62,055 nt of DNA from Myxococcota bacterium (lineage in GTDB: Bacteria; Myxococcota_A; UBA796; JAJRTE01), in the NCBI GenBank assembly GCA_024278455.1, contig JAJRTE010000035.1, forward strand, positions 1 to 62,055, in the 5' to 3' direction. Below the pieces are notes generated by a model. That model searched no databases, was not told where the DNA came from, and saw only the letters and a list, made by a program, of their open reading frames with translations. The first letter of the stretch is position 1. Every line of letters starts with the position of its first letter. Positions 8,604 through 18,154 of the stretch are shown in pieces. The translations under genes were made by a program, and so were the position numbers.

Positions 8604-9847
8604 GGGACGACGATCCTCCCGTCCTTGATCACCATGCTGCAATGGTTGACGCCGAACCGGTACAGGATGGTGCGGTGGTCGGCAACGTCGAAGACGGCAA
8701 GGTCCGCTGCCATGCCCGGGGAAAGGGTCCCGACTCGAGCCTGTCTGCCCACGGCTCGAGCCGCCTGGACGGTCATCCCGGCGAACACGCCTTCGATCGG
8801 CAGGCCCATTCGAACCGCTGCCATCGTGCCCGCGAGAGGCAGGTTGATCCCGGGAGAGCTTCCGGGGTTGAAATCGGTGGATACGGCGAGCGACACGCCG
8901 GCGTCCCGGAAACGCCGAACGTTGGGGAAATCCTGGTTGAGGAAGAAGGTCGCTCCCGGAAGCAGGACCGCCACCGTACCTGCAGCGGCGAGGGCTGCCA
9001 GGGCTTCGTCACCGGCGTGCTCGAGGTGGTCTGCCGAAACGGCGCCGAGTTCTGCTGCCAACCGTGCTCCGCCGAAAGGCGTCAACTGGTCGGCGTGTAC
9101 CTTGATCCCGAGCCCGGCCGACTTCGCGGCCTCCAGCACACGGCGACTCTCCTCCACGGAGAAGACGCCCTCTTCACAAAACACATCGCAAAAATCGGCG
9201 AGTCCCTCCGACACGACCGCGGGGATCATCTCCCGGATCACCATGCCGAGGTATCCTTCTCGATCGCGGCGGAACTCGGGGGGCAGCGCGTGCGCGCCGA
9301 GAAAAGTGGGGACCAGGGCGACAGGCTGCCGGCCATCCAGCGCGCGGATGACCCTGAGCATCTTCAACTCCGCCTCCACGGACAGGCCGTAGCCGCTCTT
9401 GACCTCGCACGTGGTCACACCGAAACGGAGCATGGTGGCCAGACGGGAGGCGCCCAGTTCGACAAGTTCTTCGAACGACGCTGCACGGGTCGCCCTCATG
9501 GTGCTCACGATACCGCCCCCGGCGGCCGCGATTTCCTGGTAGGTCGCACCGGCGACCCGCTGCGCGAACTCGCCCTCCCTGCTCCCCCCGAACACGAGAT
9601 GGGTGTGGCAGTCGATCAACCCCGGCGTCACGACCCGGCCGTCCACATCGATCACGTCGATCCCAGGAGCACGCCGAACAGAATCGGGCAAGTCGCCCGA
9701 ACGCCCACACCAGGCGATGTCGCCGCCATCCAGGTGGACGGCGGCCCCCCGGATGATGCCCAGCGGTCCCTCACCGGCTTCCGGGTCCATCGTGAGCAAC
9801 GTCCCGATGTTGTCCACTACCAGGCTTTCCCTGTCTTCGGCGCTCAT
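8600..9847 (-). CDS. hutI: Imidazolonepropionase
   Basis: 415 residues. This amidohydrolase opens imidazolonepropionate to formiminoglutamate in histidine degradation. Seen: metal site DCHTHLVFGGSR, KSGYGLS, the HADQL and DHLEH histidines and the metal Asp in STDFNPGSSPG. The ATG at 9847 gives the usual family length; the frame is open 107 codons upstream but that part is low-complexity and noncoding in style. No hutH, hutU or hutG is nearby, so the pathway must be completed elsewhere. Translationally coupled to mtnA by ATGA. Confidence 0.95.
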   Translation of the reverse strand: MSAEDRESLVVDNIGTLLTMDPEAGEGPLGIIRGAAVHLDGGDIAWCGRSGDLPDSVRRAPGIDVIDVDGRVVTPGLIDCHTHLVFGGSREGEFAQRVAGATYQEIAAAGGGIVSTMRATRAASFEELVELGASRLATMLRFGVTTCEVKSGYGLSVEAELKMLRVIRALDGRQPVALVPTFLGAHALPPEFRRDREGYLGMVIREMIPAVVSEGLADFCDVFCEEGVFSVEESRRVLEAAKSAGLGIKVHADQLTPFGGARLAAELGAVSADHLEHAGDEALAALAAAGTVAVLLPGATFFLNQDFPNVRRFRDAGVSLAVSTDFNPGSSPGINLPLAGTMAAVRMGLPIEGVFAGMTVQAARAVGRQARVGTLSPGMAADLAVFDVADHRTILYRFGVNHCSMVIKDGRIVVP

Positions 9848-10191
9848 CTCGCCCCCGATCGTGCGTCTCCGTGACCCCCAGGCATCGTAGCGGGCACGCA
9901 TCAGCCGTGTCAAGGGCGACGTCGGCGCTGCCGAACCCACGTGGAGGGATCTGCTTGGAGCCCGATCAACTTCACTGGTCGCGGTGGCCCAGTCCGGCTC
10001 ATGCATTCCCACCGGGCATCCGGCCGCGGCGCGCGAGACGAAACGGGCCGATGACTGCGCGGAACATCCCGGTGCAGCGATTTGGGATGGGCACGGGGAT
10101 CCGGGGCTTGACAGGCACCAATGGCAGGTGATAGTGTTCAAATGACACGTATTCGACTCGTGTCCCACCGGTAGTGGAGCCGAAACCGCCC
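9848..10191. other. Divergent intergenic region, no gene
   Basis: 344 bp between hutI and the outer-membrane-type gene. No coding frame with a ribosome site. It holds the promoter candidate at 10108-10135 for the plus-strand operon; no clear promoter for hutI was found. Confidence 0.6.
10108..10135 (+). promoter_or_regulatory. Sigma-70-type promoter candidate
   Basis: Perfect -35 TTGACA, 16-base spacer, -10 GATAGT (four of six). It would start transcription near 10142, about 50 bases before the outer-membrane-type gene, and probably drives the three-gene cell-wall operon. Confidence 0.5.
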
Positions 10192-11190
10192 ATGAACAAA
10201 CGTCATGTCATGCTGTTGTTGCTCGCTGGAGTGTGTCACTCCGCCCGTGGCTCCGACGACAACATCTATCTCACGAACTTGTTCGACGAGAACAACACCG
10301 ATTACTACTGGAATGTGAAATCGTCGGAAGACCGGCAGGCCTTGTTCACGAGCATGTCGCGGGAGCTGGGCATAGCCATCAGCCACAAGAATCTCGTGCC
10401 GGGCGAGACGCTGGGGATCTACGGGTTCGAGGTGGCGTTGGATACGACCATCGCCTTTGTCAGCACGGCCGAAATGTGCGACGTGGATGCCTCCGTCCCG
10501 ACGTGCCAGTACAAGCTGGATCGAGAGGATGCGTGGCGGGTGATGGATGCCGATCACCGCCTCACGTTCGGCAATGCGCTGCTTCTGCCGTCTTTGCGCA
10601 TCCGGAAGGGACTTCCTTTTTCGACCGAAGCGGGCCTCGACCTGACCTATTTCTCCTTCTCCCACCAGGGAGCCCTTTCGGGCTACGTTCGTGGGGCTCT
10701 TCACGAAGGGATGTGGGACGGAAACTGGCGGATTCTTCCGGATGTGGGCCTGACCATCGGTGGCACGAAGTTCCTCGGCAACGACGAATTCGACCTCTCC
10801 GTCCTCGAGTGGCATCTTACCCTGGGGTGGACGGTTCCCGTAGGGGGGATCAAGGATTCGCACGTGGGAACGCTGTCGCCGTTTCTGGGACTCGGGTGGA
10901 TGTATATCACCTCCATCCCGTTTGCCGGTGCCACGCCTGCCGACAACATACCGGAACGCCTCCTGGTGCTCGAGGGCGTCACGGGTCGCAACGCGAAGGT
11001 GACCACTGGTGACACGGGGGAGCGGGTTGTGGCGCTCGACCCGTCGTTCAGTCCGCTCAAGCTGAGCATCGGGCTCCGCATCGCCAGCGGCCGCGTGCGG
11101 CTGCTCAACGGCATGGAAGTGACCTACAACGCGAGCGAAGGCGGCTTCGATCCGCCGACAGTGACCGTGGGATTGGGATTCATCTACTGA
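10192..11190 (+). CDS. Secreted outer-membrane-type protein of unknown function
   Basis: 332 residues from ATG 10192; a GTG six codons upstream is possible. Signal peptide MNKRHVMLLLLAGVCHSARG. The mature part alternates hydrophobic and polar residues with many Gly and aromatics (LTYFSFSHQGALSGYVRGAL, GLTIGGTKFLG, LSPFLGLGWMYI) and ends in GLGFIY, a terminal aromatic residue as in beta-barrel proteins. I recognise no named family. It is 36 bp upstream of the NlpC/P60 gene, so it is likely co-transcribed with the peptidoglycan enzymes. Confidence 0.72.
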   Translation: MNKRHVMLLLLAGVCHSARGSDDNIYLTNLFDENNTDYYWNVKSSEDRQALFTSMSRELGIAISHKNLVPGETLGIYGFEVALDTTIAFVSTAEMCDVDASVPTCQYKLDREDAWRVMDADHRLTFGNALLLPSLRIRKGLPFSTEAGLDLTYFSFSHQGALSGYVRGALHEGMWDGNWRILPDVGLTIGGTKFLGNDEFDLSVLEWHLTLGWTVPVGGIKDSHVGTLSPFLGLGWMYITSIPFAGATPADNIPERLLVLEGVTGRNAKVTTGDTGERVVALDPSFSPLKLSIGLRIASGRVRLLNGMEVTYNASEGGFDPPTVTVGLGFIY

Positions 11191-11226
11191 GCACGACCTG
11201 CCCGCGTCCTGCGACTTCCGGGTGTC

Positions 11227-12003
11227 ATGGATCACTTGCGCCTTCATCTTGTGGTGCTGCTGGGAGCGTCCTTCCTGGTCTCGGGGTGCCACGTCCTGCG
11301 CTATCCGAAACAGTGGCAGCCGGAGGGATACCCGGGCACCGTTGTTCCCGAAACCCCTTCCCCCAGGCCCCCGCCTGCTGGAGACGGCCCGTCCGCCGGA
11401 CCGGAATCGCCTGTCTCCGCCGCTCTCGACTACGCCGTATCCCACCTGGGCGCCCGTCCCCCTTTGAAGGCCCGGGATCGCACGTTTCGTTTCGATTGCT
11501 CCGGTTTTGTGCAGGCTGCCTACTATCAAGCGGGCATCGACCTGTTCTCCGTGGACGCCGGGCGCATCCAGCGGGGGATGAGCGGCACCGAGATCATTTA
11601 CCAGTACACGCTCGAGACCGGCGGCGCATTCACGCGCAACCCGGCGCCGGGTGACCTCGTGTTCTTCGACAACACCTACGACCGGAATCGGAACGGCAAG
11701 CTGGACGACACCTTCACCCATCTGGGGATCGTGGAAAAAGTGCTTCCCGGGGGAACGCTGCAAATCGTCCATCTCGGCAACGCGGGCATCGGCCGGATCC
11801 AGATGACCCTCTCGAGGCCGAACGTCTATCGCGACGCCGACACGGGCGAAATCCTCAACCACAAGCTCAGGCGGCAACGAAACGTCGATCCGGCCAGGAC
11901 CCGCTACCTCGCCGCACAGCTCTTCCACGCTTTTGGCCGGCCCTACGTATCCCGGCACGGTGACGTGGCCCTGCCGTCTCGCCGCGGCGCAGACCGACCC
12001 TGA
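11227..12003 (+). CDS. NlpC/P60-family cell-wall hydrolase, lipoprotein
   Basis: 258 residues. A lipobox near residue 20 (FLVSGC) predicts a lipid anchor, followed by a Pro-rich linker. The catalytic domain (about 65-200) has the nucleophile Cys in FRFDCSGFVQ, the PAPGDLVFF strand and a His in FTHLGIVE. NlpC/P60 enzymes cut peptide cross-links of peptidoglycan. An insertion (FDNTYDRNRNGKLDD) looks like a Ca-binding Asp loop. The stop is 18 bp before the FHA-transglycosylase start. No clear ribosome site. Confidence 0.85.
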   Translation: MDHLRLHLVVLLGASFLVSGCHVLRYPKQWQPEGYPGTVVPETPSPRPPPAGDGPSAGPESPVSAALDYAVSHLGARPPLKARDRTFRFDCSGFVQAAYYQAGIDLFSVDAGRIQRGMSGTEIIYQYTLETGGAFTRNPAPGDLVFFDNTYDRNRNGKLDDTFTHLGIVEKVLPGGTLQIVHLGNAGIGRIQMTLSRPNVYRDADTGEILNHKLRRQRNVDPARTRYLAAQLFHAFGRPYVSRHGDVALPSRRGADRP

Positions 12004-12021
12004 ATCTCCTTGACGCGCGAC

Positions 12022-14178
12022 ATGCACCGCGGATACGATCCCTGGCAAGTGGTCATCTCGCCGGCGACGAAACCTGCCGCGAAGATTGAGGTTGCCGTGT
12101 TCACCCTGGTCCGACTGACGGGTCCGAGGAAGAACGAGAAGCTCAGGCTCGAGCAGGCCCGCGTGCGCCTGGGCAGGGCCAAGGGCAATCATGTCAGGTT
12201 CGACCGCGAGAAGGAGCGGGTCGTCAGCAACTACCACGCCGAAATCCGTGGGGAAGACGGGGGATTCGTCCTGTATGACCTGCAGAGCACGCACGGGACC
12301 TACGTGAACAACGAGCGCATCTCGAGGCGGCGGTTGCAGGAGGCGGACATCATCGGGCTGGCTCAGCAGATGGGCGGCCCGAGTCTGCGATTCAGCCAGA
12401 GAGCCACGGAACGTCTCCTGCCCAACCTGGCTTCTCGAGACGAGCCCGAACTCCCGCCTGGTCCAACTGGCGGCGCGCCACAAACACCGAGTCTGTCCGG
12501 CGGCAAGGCATCCACCCGGATTCTCCAGGCGGAAGCGGCTGAAGGCGGGCCGGAAGACCTCGCCCCCGGCGGTGCCGAGGGCACACCCGGAGAGGAAGCC
12601 CGATGGTACGAACCGGAGATCCCCGTGCCGGACGCCGTGCTGGACACCGGCGCGCCCGCCGGCGGAGCCGAGGATCCCACAAGTTGGCTCCAGGGGAGAA
12701 ACGGGTCGCCCACAGGACACGATCCGGGCATGGGCACCGGTACGAACGGCGCGCCCCCCTCCCCGCCAACCAGCGATGGCACAGCCGCGGCCGCGAGCGA
12801 CGATGACGAATCGACGTCCTTCTATCCTCCACCACCACCCGTGTCAAAGCCGGGGGACACCCTGTCGTCCAAGGTCGACCGGGCGATCGCGCAAGGCAGG
12901 CATGCCTTGGGGTCTGCCAGGGCTCGGATGTTGCCCCTGCTGGGCCGGCTCAAGCCCCGGCGCGGCGCGCCTCCGGTGCCCGAGCCCGGCGCATTGATCG
13001 ACCCGACTGCTGGTTCCATCAGTATCGGCACTCGAGTCGGCAGTGGGGCCAGGAAAGCGGCCCAGGTAGCAAGAAATGTATCGCGCAAGCTGGTCTCCGG
13101 TGTGTCCCGCAAACGCAAGGCACCAGCCACGCCTGCGGAGCCGGGCGCTGACACCAGGGCCAGGCGCACCCGGAAGAAAAAGGCACCCAGACGAGCCGAC
13201 CCCCTGCCCGCCCAGCCGCTGCCGCGCCGGTCGAAGCCGTTCGTGCTCGAGGAGGCCATCAAGGAGCCACCGCGGGCGGACTGGATCTGGATGCAGAAGC
13301 ACCGGTGGTTCCTGAGGTTTCTCCTGGTCGGCATCGCGTTGTCCTGGTGGTACCAGGAGAGGATCTCCAACTGGTTCTTGCAGTTTTCCGCCGGCCCGGT
13401 CCCGGTCATCCAGGGGCGGAGTCCCGAAGAAGGGCTGGCCGCTTCCCCCGGCTCTGAGAATACGGAGTTCGTCGAGTTGACTCGCGAGCTGTATGAGCAG
13501 ACGCTCTCCATGAAACCGATGCGGCGCTCCGATGGCAACCGGGATCTCCGAGCACTCCGAGCGGTCTTGTGGAAGGCGGGCGAAAAGAGTGCACTCGTTC
13601 CGGTCGACTTCCTCGAGGACATCAGCGGGGTCATCGATGAGGTTCGGGAGGAACGGGACTTCCGCATCGTCTACGCCCGGAGCATGCGCCACCGCCCCTA
13701 CCTGGTTCGAATACTCCGGGAGCACCACCTGCCCGAACTCATGAGCTTCATTCCATGGATAGAAAGCAAGTACCTGCCGGACTTCCAGGACAACCGGAGC
13801 GGGAAGGCCGGGTTGTGGGGTCTGGATGTCGAGACGGCCCGGCGCCACGGACTCACGGTAGACAACCAGCGGGACGACCGGCTGGACTGGAAGCTTTCTA
13901 CCCGTGCCGCCTGTTCCTACCTGGTCGAGTTGGTCGGCGAACTGCGGGGGTTGTCCTTCACGCTGGCCGTAACCGCCTATCCTGGTGGACCCCTCGCCGT
14001 CCGTCGCATGCTCGCGCAACGCAAGGCCTGGAAGCAAGACGAAATCAACCTGCGATACTTCTATCGAGAAGGCTACATTCCTTCGGACATGTTCGACTAC
14101 CTGGCTCGAGTGCTCGCCGTGGCCTCGGTGAGCGAATCGCCGGAAGCCTACCACCTCCCGCCGCTCGAGGACGAGTGA
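12022..14178 (+). CDS. FHA domain - transmembrane - lytic transglycosylase-like (SLT) fusion
   Basis: 718 residues from ATG 12022; a TTG at 12010 would add four. N-terminal FHA domain (VRLGRAKGNHVRF, VVSNYHAEI, STHGTYVNN), then about 280 residues of low-complexity Pro/Gly/Arg linker. One membrane helix follows (FLRFLLVGIALSWWY, about residue 435), then an extracytoplasmic SLT-like domain with the Glu of PWIESKYLP and SGKAGLWGLDVETARRHGL. FHA faces the cytoplasm and the muramidase-like domain the periplasm, suggesting that phosphothreonine signalling controls wall cleavage. Transmembrane topology and enzyme activity are inferred. It sits with an NlpC/P60 hydrolase and an outer-membrane-type gene. 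Confidence 0.85.
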   Translation: MHRGYDPWQVVISPATKPAAKIEVAVFTLVRLTGPRKNEKLRLEQARVRLGRAKGNHVRFDREKERVVSNYHAEIRGEDGGFVLYDLQSTHGTYVNNERISRRRLQEADIIGLAQQMGGPSLRFSQRATERLLPNLASRDEPELPPGPTGGAPQTPSLSGGKASTRILQAEAAEGGPEDLAPGGAEGTPGEEARWYEPEIPVPDAVLDTGAPAGGAEDPTSWLQGRNGSPTGHDPGMGTGTNGAPPSPPTSDGTAAAASDDDESTSFYPPPPPVSKPGDTLSSKVDRAIAQGRHALGSARARMLPLLGRLKPRRGAPPVPEPGALIDPTAGSISIGTRVGSGARKAAQVARNVSRKLVSGVSRKRKAPATPAEPGADTRARRTRKKKAPRRADPLPAQPLPRRSKPFVLEEAIKEPPRADWIWMQKHRWFLRFLLVGIALSWWYQERISNWFLQFSAGPVPVIQGRSPEEGLAASPGSENTEFVELTRELYEQTLSMKPMRRSDGNRDLRALRAVLWKAGEKSALVPVDFLEDISGVIDEVREERDFRIVYARSMRHRPYLVRILREHHLPELMSFIPWIESKYLPDFQDNRSGKAGLWGLDVETARRHGLTVDNQRDDRLDWKLSTRAACSYLVELVGELRGLSFTLAVTAYPGGPLAVRRMLAQRKAWKQDEINLRYFYREGYIPSDMFDYLARVLAVASVSESPEAYHLPPLEDE

Positions 14179-14219
14179 GCCCGGCCTGTCCACCGACCAC
14201 CCCGCACCTTGCCACGCAA

Positions 14220-14246
14220 GCTTCCCACGAACGACGTGGGGGAAGC
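14220..14246 (+). terminator. Hairpin after the FHA-transglycosylase gene
   Basis: GCTTCCCACG pairs with CGTGGGGGAAGC (two-base bulge) around a five-base loop, 42 bp after the stop. There is no U-tract, so it may be an RNA-stabilising or Rho-related hairpin rather than an intrinsic terminator. Confidence 0.35.
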
Positions 14247-14249
14247 GAG

Positions 14250-14277
14250 TAGGGAGTAGGGTGTAGGGAGTAGCGAG
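14250..14277 (+). repeat. Tandem heptamer, four copies
   Basis: TAGGGAG, TAGGGTG, TAGGGAG, TAGCGAG in direct succession. A small microsatellite directly after the hairpin; it could vary in copy number between strains. No gene lies in 14179-14658; the rest of that 480-bp gap holds the regulatory elements given separately. Confidence 0.75.
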
Positions 14278-14402
14278 CAGAGAAGGGAGGATGGCTGGAA
14301 GGGCGCAGTGCGCCGCGCCCCTCCATGTCCGAACGGAACCCGTCTCGTCGGGCGGGTGCCGGGCACTTCTCTCTCACCGCGGCGCGCATCCGCCCTGCTC
14401 GA

Positions 14403-14444
14403 GTCCGCGTGTCTAGAGCGCGGACATTCGTCCGGAATGCGGAC
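14403..14444 (+). promoter_or_regulatory. Candidate enhancer-binding (UAS) half-sites upstream of comM
   Basis: Four alternating half-sites: GTCCGCG (14403), CGCGGAC (14419), GTCCG (14430), CGGAC (14440). The first two form a perfect 7-bp inverted repeat around nine bases. They stand 75-115 bp upstream of the -24 element, the usual distance for sigma-54 activator sites. Which activator binds is unknown. Confidence 0.45.
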
Positions 14445-14517
14445 ACACCCATCGAGACTCCTGGTGCCTGCATCGCGCAACCGCCTGACATGTTTGGAAT
14501 AACGGTTGTGCGCACTG

Positions 14518-14533
14518 TGGCACAGGCCTTGCA
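14518..14533 (+). promoter_or_regulatory. Sigma-54 (-24/-12) promoter of comM
   Basis: TGGCAC-AGGCC-TTGCA matches the TGGCAC-N5-TTGCW consensus at every fixed base, with GG and GC correctly ten bases apart. The predicted start is near 14544, about 115 bases before comM. It is intergenic, correctly oriented, and preceded by paired half-sites. Confidence 0.75.
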
Positions 14534-14658
14534 GCTTGCGCCACGCGTGCCTGGGCCGTCTGCCGCCGCGCCGGAGGAACATGCTGGGGGTCCTCGGCCG
14601 GTCACCCGGACACGGCCCCCATCGCCAACGCAAGCCATCCCCTGCAACAGGAGCACCC

Positions 14659-16239
14659 ATGCGTTCGAAGGTTTTCAGCGGAGCCCTGCACGGCGTCGAG
14701 GCCAGTATCGTCGAAGTGGAAGTCGATCTGTCGTCCAGCTTGCCGATGTTCTACACGGTGGGGTTGGCCGAAGGTGCTGTCAAGGAGAGCAAGGAGCGGG
14801 TTCGGTCCGCGATCCGCAACTCCGGGTACAGCTTTCCTTCGAAGAGAATCACCGTCAATCTCGCGCCAGCGGGTATTCCCAAAGTGGGGACCGGCTACGA
14901 TTTGCCCATCGCGGTCGGCATTCTGCTCGAGAACAGCGACGTGGGCGCTCACCGGCTTCCTCACTACCTGCTCGCAGGCGAACTGTCGCTCGATGGTCGC
15001 ATGAGGTCTATCAGGGGCGCACTCTCACTCGCCCTGGCAGCCAGGCGAGCGGGGATGCGAGGAATCATACTGCCGCCGGACAACGGCATGGAAGCCGGAG
15101 TGGTGGACGGAGTCGACGTGGTGCCGCTGGAGCGACTCCAGGATGTCATCGCCTTCTTGAACGACGAATTGGAAGCCGAGCCCTTGCGTGTCCCGCGGGC
15201 ACGCGTCCTGGATGAGGTGCCGGACGATTCCTTCGATTTCCGTGATGTCGCGGGTCAATTCCAGGCGAAGAGGGCCCTGGAGGTGGCCGCTGCCGGCGGA
15301 CACAATGTGCTCATGATCGGGCCCCCAGGCAGCGGAAAGACCATGCTGGCCAAGCGCCTCCCGACGATCCTGCCGCCCCTGAGCTTCGAGGAGGCGATCG
15401 AAACCACCAAGGTCTACAGCGTTCTCGGCCTGGTGCCGCCGAACCAATCGTTGATCACCCGGCGACCTTTTCGCGCCCCTCACCATACCATCTCACAGGC
15501 CGGGCTCGTGGGCGGTGGCGGCATCCCCGTCCCGGGTGAAATTTCCCTGAGCCACAACGGTGTGCTGTTTCTCGACGAAATGCCGGAGTTCAAACGCACG
15601 GCCCTCGAGGTCATGCGACAGCCGCTCGAGGACGGTGCGGTCACGCTCGCGCGCGCGAGGTGGACGTTCACCTACCCGGCTCGAGTCATGCTCGTGGCCA
15701 CGATGAATCCGTGTCCTTGCGGTCACCTGGGAGACCCGAGGCGGCGTTGCCGCTGCTCTCCCGCCGAAATCCAACGCTACCGTTCGCGCCTTTCAGGCCC
15801 CCTGCTCGACCGCATCGATATCCATGTCGAAGTGCCGGCGGTCCGGTACGCCGATATCGGAACCACGGCGTCCGGGGAACCTTCCTCTGCCATTCGTGCG
15901 CGCGTGGAACGGGCTCGAGAAAGCCAGCGCCAGCGGTTCCAGGCCGGCCACAACGGTTCGAACGCGCGCCAGTCCGTCCATTGCAACGCGCAGCTTTCGG
16001 AACCGCTGCTCCGGGAGGCATGCCCGGTCGCCCCGGAAGCGAGACGGCTCCTGGAGGTCGCCATCGAACGCCTGGGATTCTCGGCTCGCGCTCATGCACG
16101 AGTGCTCAAGGTCGCCCGAACCATCGCGGACCTGGATGATTCTCCGATCCTCCAGGCAAGACACATAGGAGAGGCCATCCAGTACCGGGCGTTGGACCGC
16201 TCCAACGTCATCGGCGGGCACGTGGAGGCATGCGCATGA
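14659..16239 (+). CDS. comM: ComM/YifB-family AAA+ ATPase (Mg-chelatase-like)
   Basis: 526 residues. N-terminal ChlI/Lon-like domain ([38 protein letters not shown]), AAA+ core with Walker [10 protein letters not shown] and Walker [10 protein letters not shown], a Cys cluster ([15 protein letters not shown]) and the C-terminal Mg_chelatase segment ([15 protein letters not shown]). ComM is a hexameric helicase aiding branch migration when transformed DNA is integrated. ATG 14659 has AGGAG five bases upstream. The stop overlaps the next gene by ATGA. Sigma-54 control of comM would be unusual. Confidence 0.93.
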   Translation: MRSKVFSGALHGVEASIVEVEVDLSSSLPMFYTVGLAEGAVKESKERVRSAIRNSGYSFPSKRITVNLAPAGIPKVGTGYDLPIAVGILLENSDVGAHRLPHYLLAGELSLDGRMRSIRGALSLALAARRAGMRGIILPPDNGMEAGVVDGVDVVPLERLQDVIAFLNDELEAEPLRVPRARVLDEVPDDSFDFRDVAGQFQAKRALEVAAAGGHNVLMIGPPGSGKTMLAKRLPTILPPLSFEEAIETTKVYSVLGLVPPNQSLITRRPFRAPHHTISQAGLVGGGGIPVPGEISLSHNGVLFLDEMPEFKRTALEVMRQPLEDGAVTLARARWTFTYPARVMLVATMNPCPCGHLGDPRRRCRCSPAEIQRYRSRLSGPLLDRIDIHVEVPAVRYADIGTTASGEPSSAIRARVERARESQRQRFQAGHNGSNARQSVHCNAQLSEPLLREACPVAPEARRLLEVAIERLGFSARAHARVLKVARTIADLDDSPILQARHIGEAIQYRALDRSNVIGGHVEACA

Positions 16240-17072
16240 GCACGTGGCGCCCGAAGGGAGGCGGGACCCATCCAGCCCAAGTGGATCTTCGAGGAGCCCT
16301 CTCGATTCACCAGGCGACACTGGCCGCCTGCTGCTCGGTCATGCTCCTGGGCTTGACACCAGCCGGCTGTATGGCCGGTCCTGGCGACGAAGCATGCGCA
16401 ACTGCGGCACGCCTGGCTGCCGCCGGGGCCGATGGCAGCAGATGTATCGACAGTGGGAGCGACGGCAGGATTGCCCGGTCCCGGGCCGGTACCAGGGACG
16501 GCTCGCGCGTGTCGCCGGAGACACCGGCAAACGTGCCCCCACCCGCACGACTCGATTCGGCCGAATCCGTTCGCCGCCAACATGCCCTCGCGCTGTTCAC
16601 CGTCGACAGGCACGAAGAAGGCTGGCTGGTCCTGGTGAGCGACGACGACGCTGTCCCAGTGTTCGCGATCCCGTCCTCGCTTGCGCTGTTCGAGGCGAAA
16701 GAGGGAGATCAGGTCGAACTCGACGTGTTTCCCGGTCCGGGGAGGAGCGCCCCGGATGGCACGACCCGCCGGGTCTACGGCGAGATTCGCCGCTGGGACG
16801 AACGACGGGTGTATTGCGTGTTGCGAGGAGAAGCGGTGGAACTACCACGCGGACTATTCCTTCCATCTCTCAGGGTGCGAGCCGTTTTCGTTCTCTCGGG
16901 GCGAGCCGAGGCGACCCCCGCGAGGACCGCCAGGGCCGCGCGTTTGAGAGCGGCGCTCACGCCGGCGCACGCCAGTGGCGGCGCGATCACCCTGGAAACC
17001 GCACGAGCCACGCCGGCCGGGAAAGAGGCTCAGGCAAGCCTCGGCCCTGCACGATGGCCGCGCTTGCAATGA
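16236..17072 (+). CDS. DUF3006-like protein, possibly a lipoprotein
   Basis: 278 residues. ATG 16236 overlaps the comM stop and has GGAGG at a good distance, whereas ATG 16230 is too close. The N-terminus has a hydrophobic stretch ending TPAGC, a weak lipobox. Residues about 125-170 ([35 protein letters not shown]) resemble the small DUF3006 beta domain, which usually stands alone; the flanking Ala/Arg-rich parts are unrecognised. Between comM and recA, it may belong to a DNA-uptake or recombination unit, which is context only. Confidence 0.65.
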   Translation: MSTWRPKGGGTHPAQVDLRGALSIHQATLAACCSVMLLGLTPAGCMAGPGDEACATAARLAAAGADGSRCIDSGSDGRIARSRAGTRDGSRVSPETPANVPPPARLDSAESVRRQHALALFTVDRHEEGWLVLVSDDDAVPVFAIPSSLALFEAKEGDQVELDVFPGPGRSAPDGTTRRVYGEIRRWDERRVYCVLRGEAVELPRGLFLPSLRVRAVFVLSGRAEATPARTARAARLRAALTPAHASGGAITLETARATPAGKEAQASLGPARWPRLQ

Positions 17073-17119
17073 ATGGTGACATGCAACGTACAACCTTGAA
17101 CGCACAAGGAGGACCGGAC

Positions 17120-18154
17120 ATGAAGAAGGCAAGTACCACGCCGCTGGAGACGGCGCTGACAACCATCGAAAAGCAATTCGGGCCGGGCAGTATCATGTGC
17201 CTGGGAGAGGCGGGCCGGTCGGATGAGAACCGGCACCCCGCCCTGTCCACCGGTTGCCTCAGCCTGGACCTGGCCTTGGGGATAGGAGGCGTCCCGCGGG
17301 GGCGCGTGGTGGAAGTGTACGGTCCCGAATCATCCGGGAAAACGACGTTGGCCTTGCAGATGATCGCTTAAAGCCAAAAGAGAGAGGGGATCGCCGCGTT
17401 CATCGACGCCGAGCACGCGCTGGATATCACCTACGCCCGGGCCCTGGGAGTAGACCCGGCGAAACTCCTCGTCAGCCAACCCGATTGCGCCGAACAGGCG
17501 CTCGAGATTGTCGACATCCTGGTGCGGTCGGGAGCTGTGTCTCTTGTCGTGGTGGATTCCGTGGCGGCCCTGGTTCCCAGGGCGGAAATCGAAGGGGAGA
17601 TGGGTGACGCCCACGTGGGCTTGCAAGCACGGCTCATGAGCCAGGCACTCAGGAAACTCACCGGGGGCATGTCTCGACACCAGACGACAGTGGTGTTCAT
17701 CAACCAGATCCGGATGAAAATCGGTGTCATGTTCGGCAGCCCGGAGACCACACCTGGGGGGAACGCCTTGAAGTTCTTCTCCTCGGTGAGAATGGACATC
17801 CGGCGTGTCGGCACGCTCAAGGACGGGCCCAACGTCGTCGGGAACCGGACTCGAGTCAAGGTCGTCAAGAACAAGCTGGCGCCTCCTTTCACGGTCGCGG
17901 AGTTCGACATTCTGTTCGGACGCGGCATCTGCCCCTATGGCGACCTGCTCGATCTCGCCGTCGAGCGAGGGCTCATCCAGAAAAGCGGTTCCTGGTACAG
18001 CCACGATGGGGAGCAGGTAGGACAGGGCCGGGAACGGGCCAGGGAGGCACTCAGAGACAGACCGGAACTCTTCTCCCTGCTTCACCGTGCGATCCTGGAG
18101 TCCGAGGGCGTGCTCGCACCCGAATCGAGCGCCGATGTCGCACTTGCGTCGTAG
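17120..18154 (+). pseudogene. recA: recA homologue interrupted by one in-frame TAA
   Basis: Start ATG with AAGGAGG seven bases upstream. The frame gives 83 residues through Walker A ([16 protein letters not shown]), then TAA at 17369-17371, then continues unshifted to a normal end: 344 codons in all, the usual RecA length. After the stop come [18 protein letters not shown], the Walker B region [34 protein letters not shown] and the L2-region [12 protein letters not shown]. In other RecA proteins the stop position is Glu (AEAQK). Some normally conserved C-terminal residues differ (GICPYGD where GISREGE is usual), so this may be a divergent paralogue. Either a nonsense mutation, sequencing error or recoding. 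Follows the comM-DUF3006 pair by 47 bp. Confidence 0.85.

Noticed and set aside
10138..12720. 860-codon open frame on the minus strand
   Set aside because: Opposite to three genes with signal peptide, NlpC/P60 and FHA motifs; its protein has no recognisable domain.
17522..18154. Second recA part as an independent gene from GTG 17522
   Set aside because: It starts inside the ATPase core with no ribosome site; the coding signal continues unbroken from the TAA, so it is the remainder of one gene.
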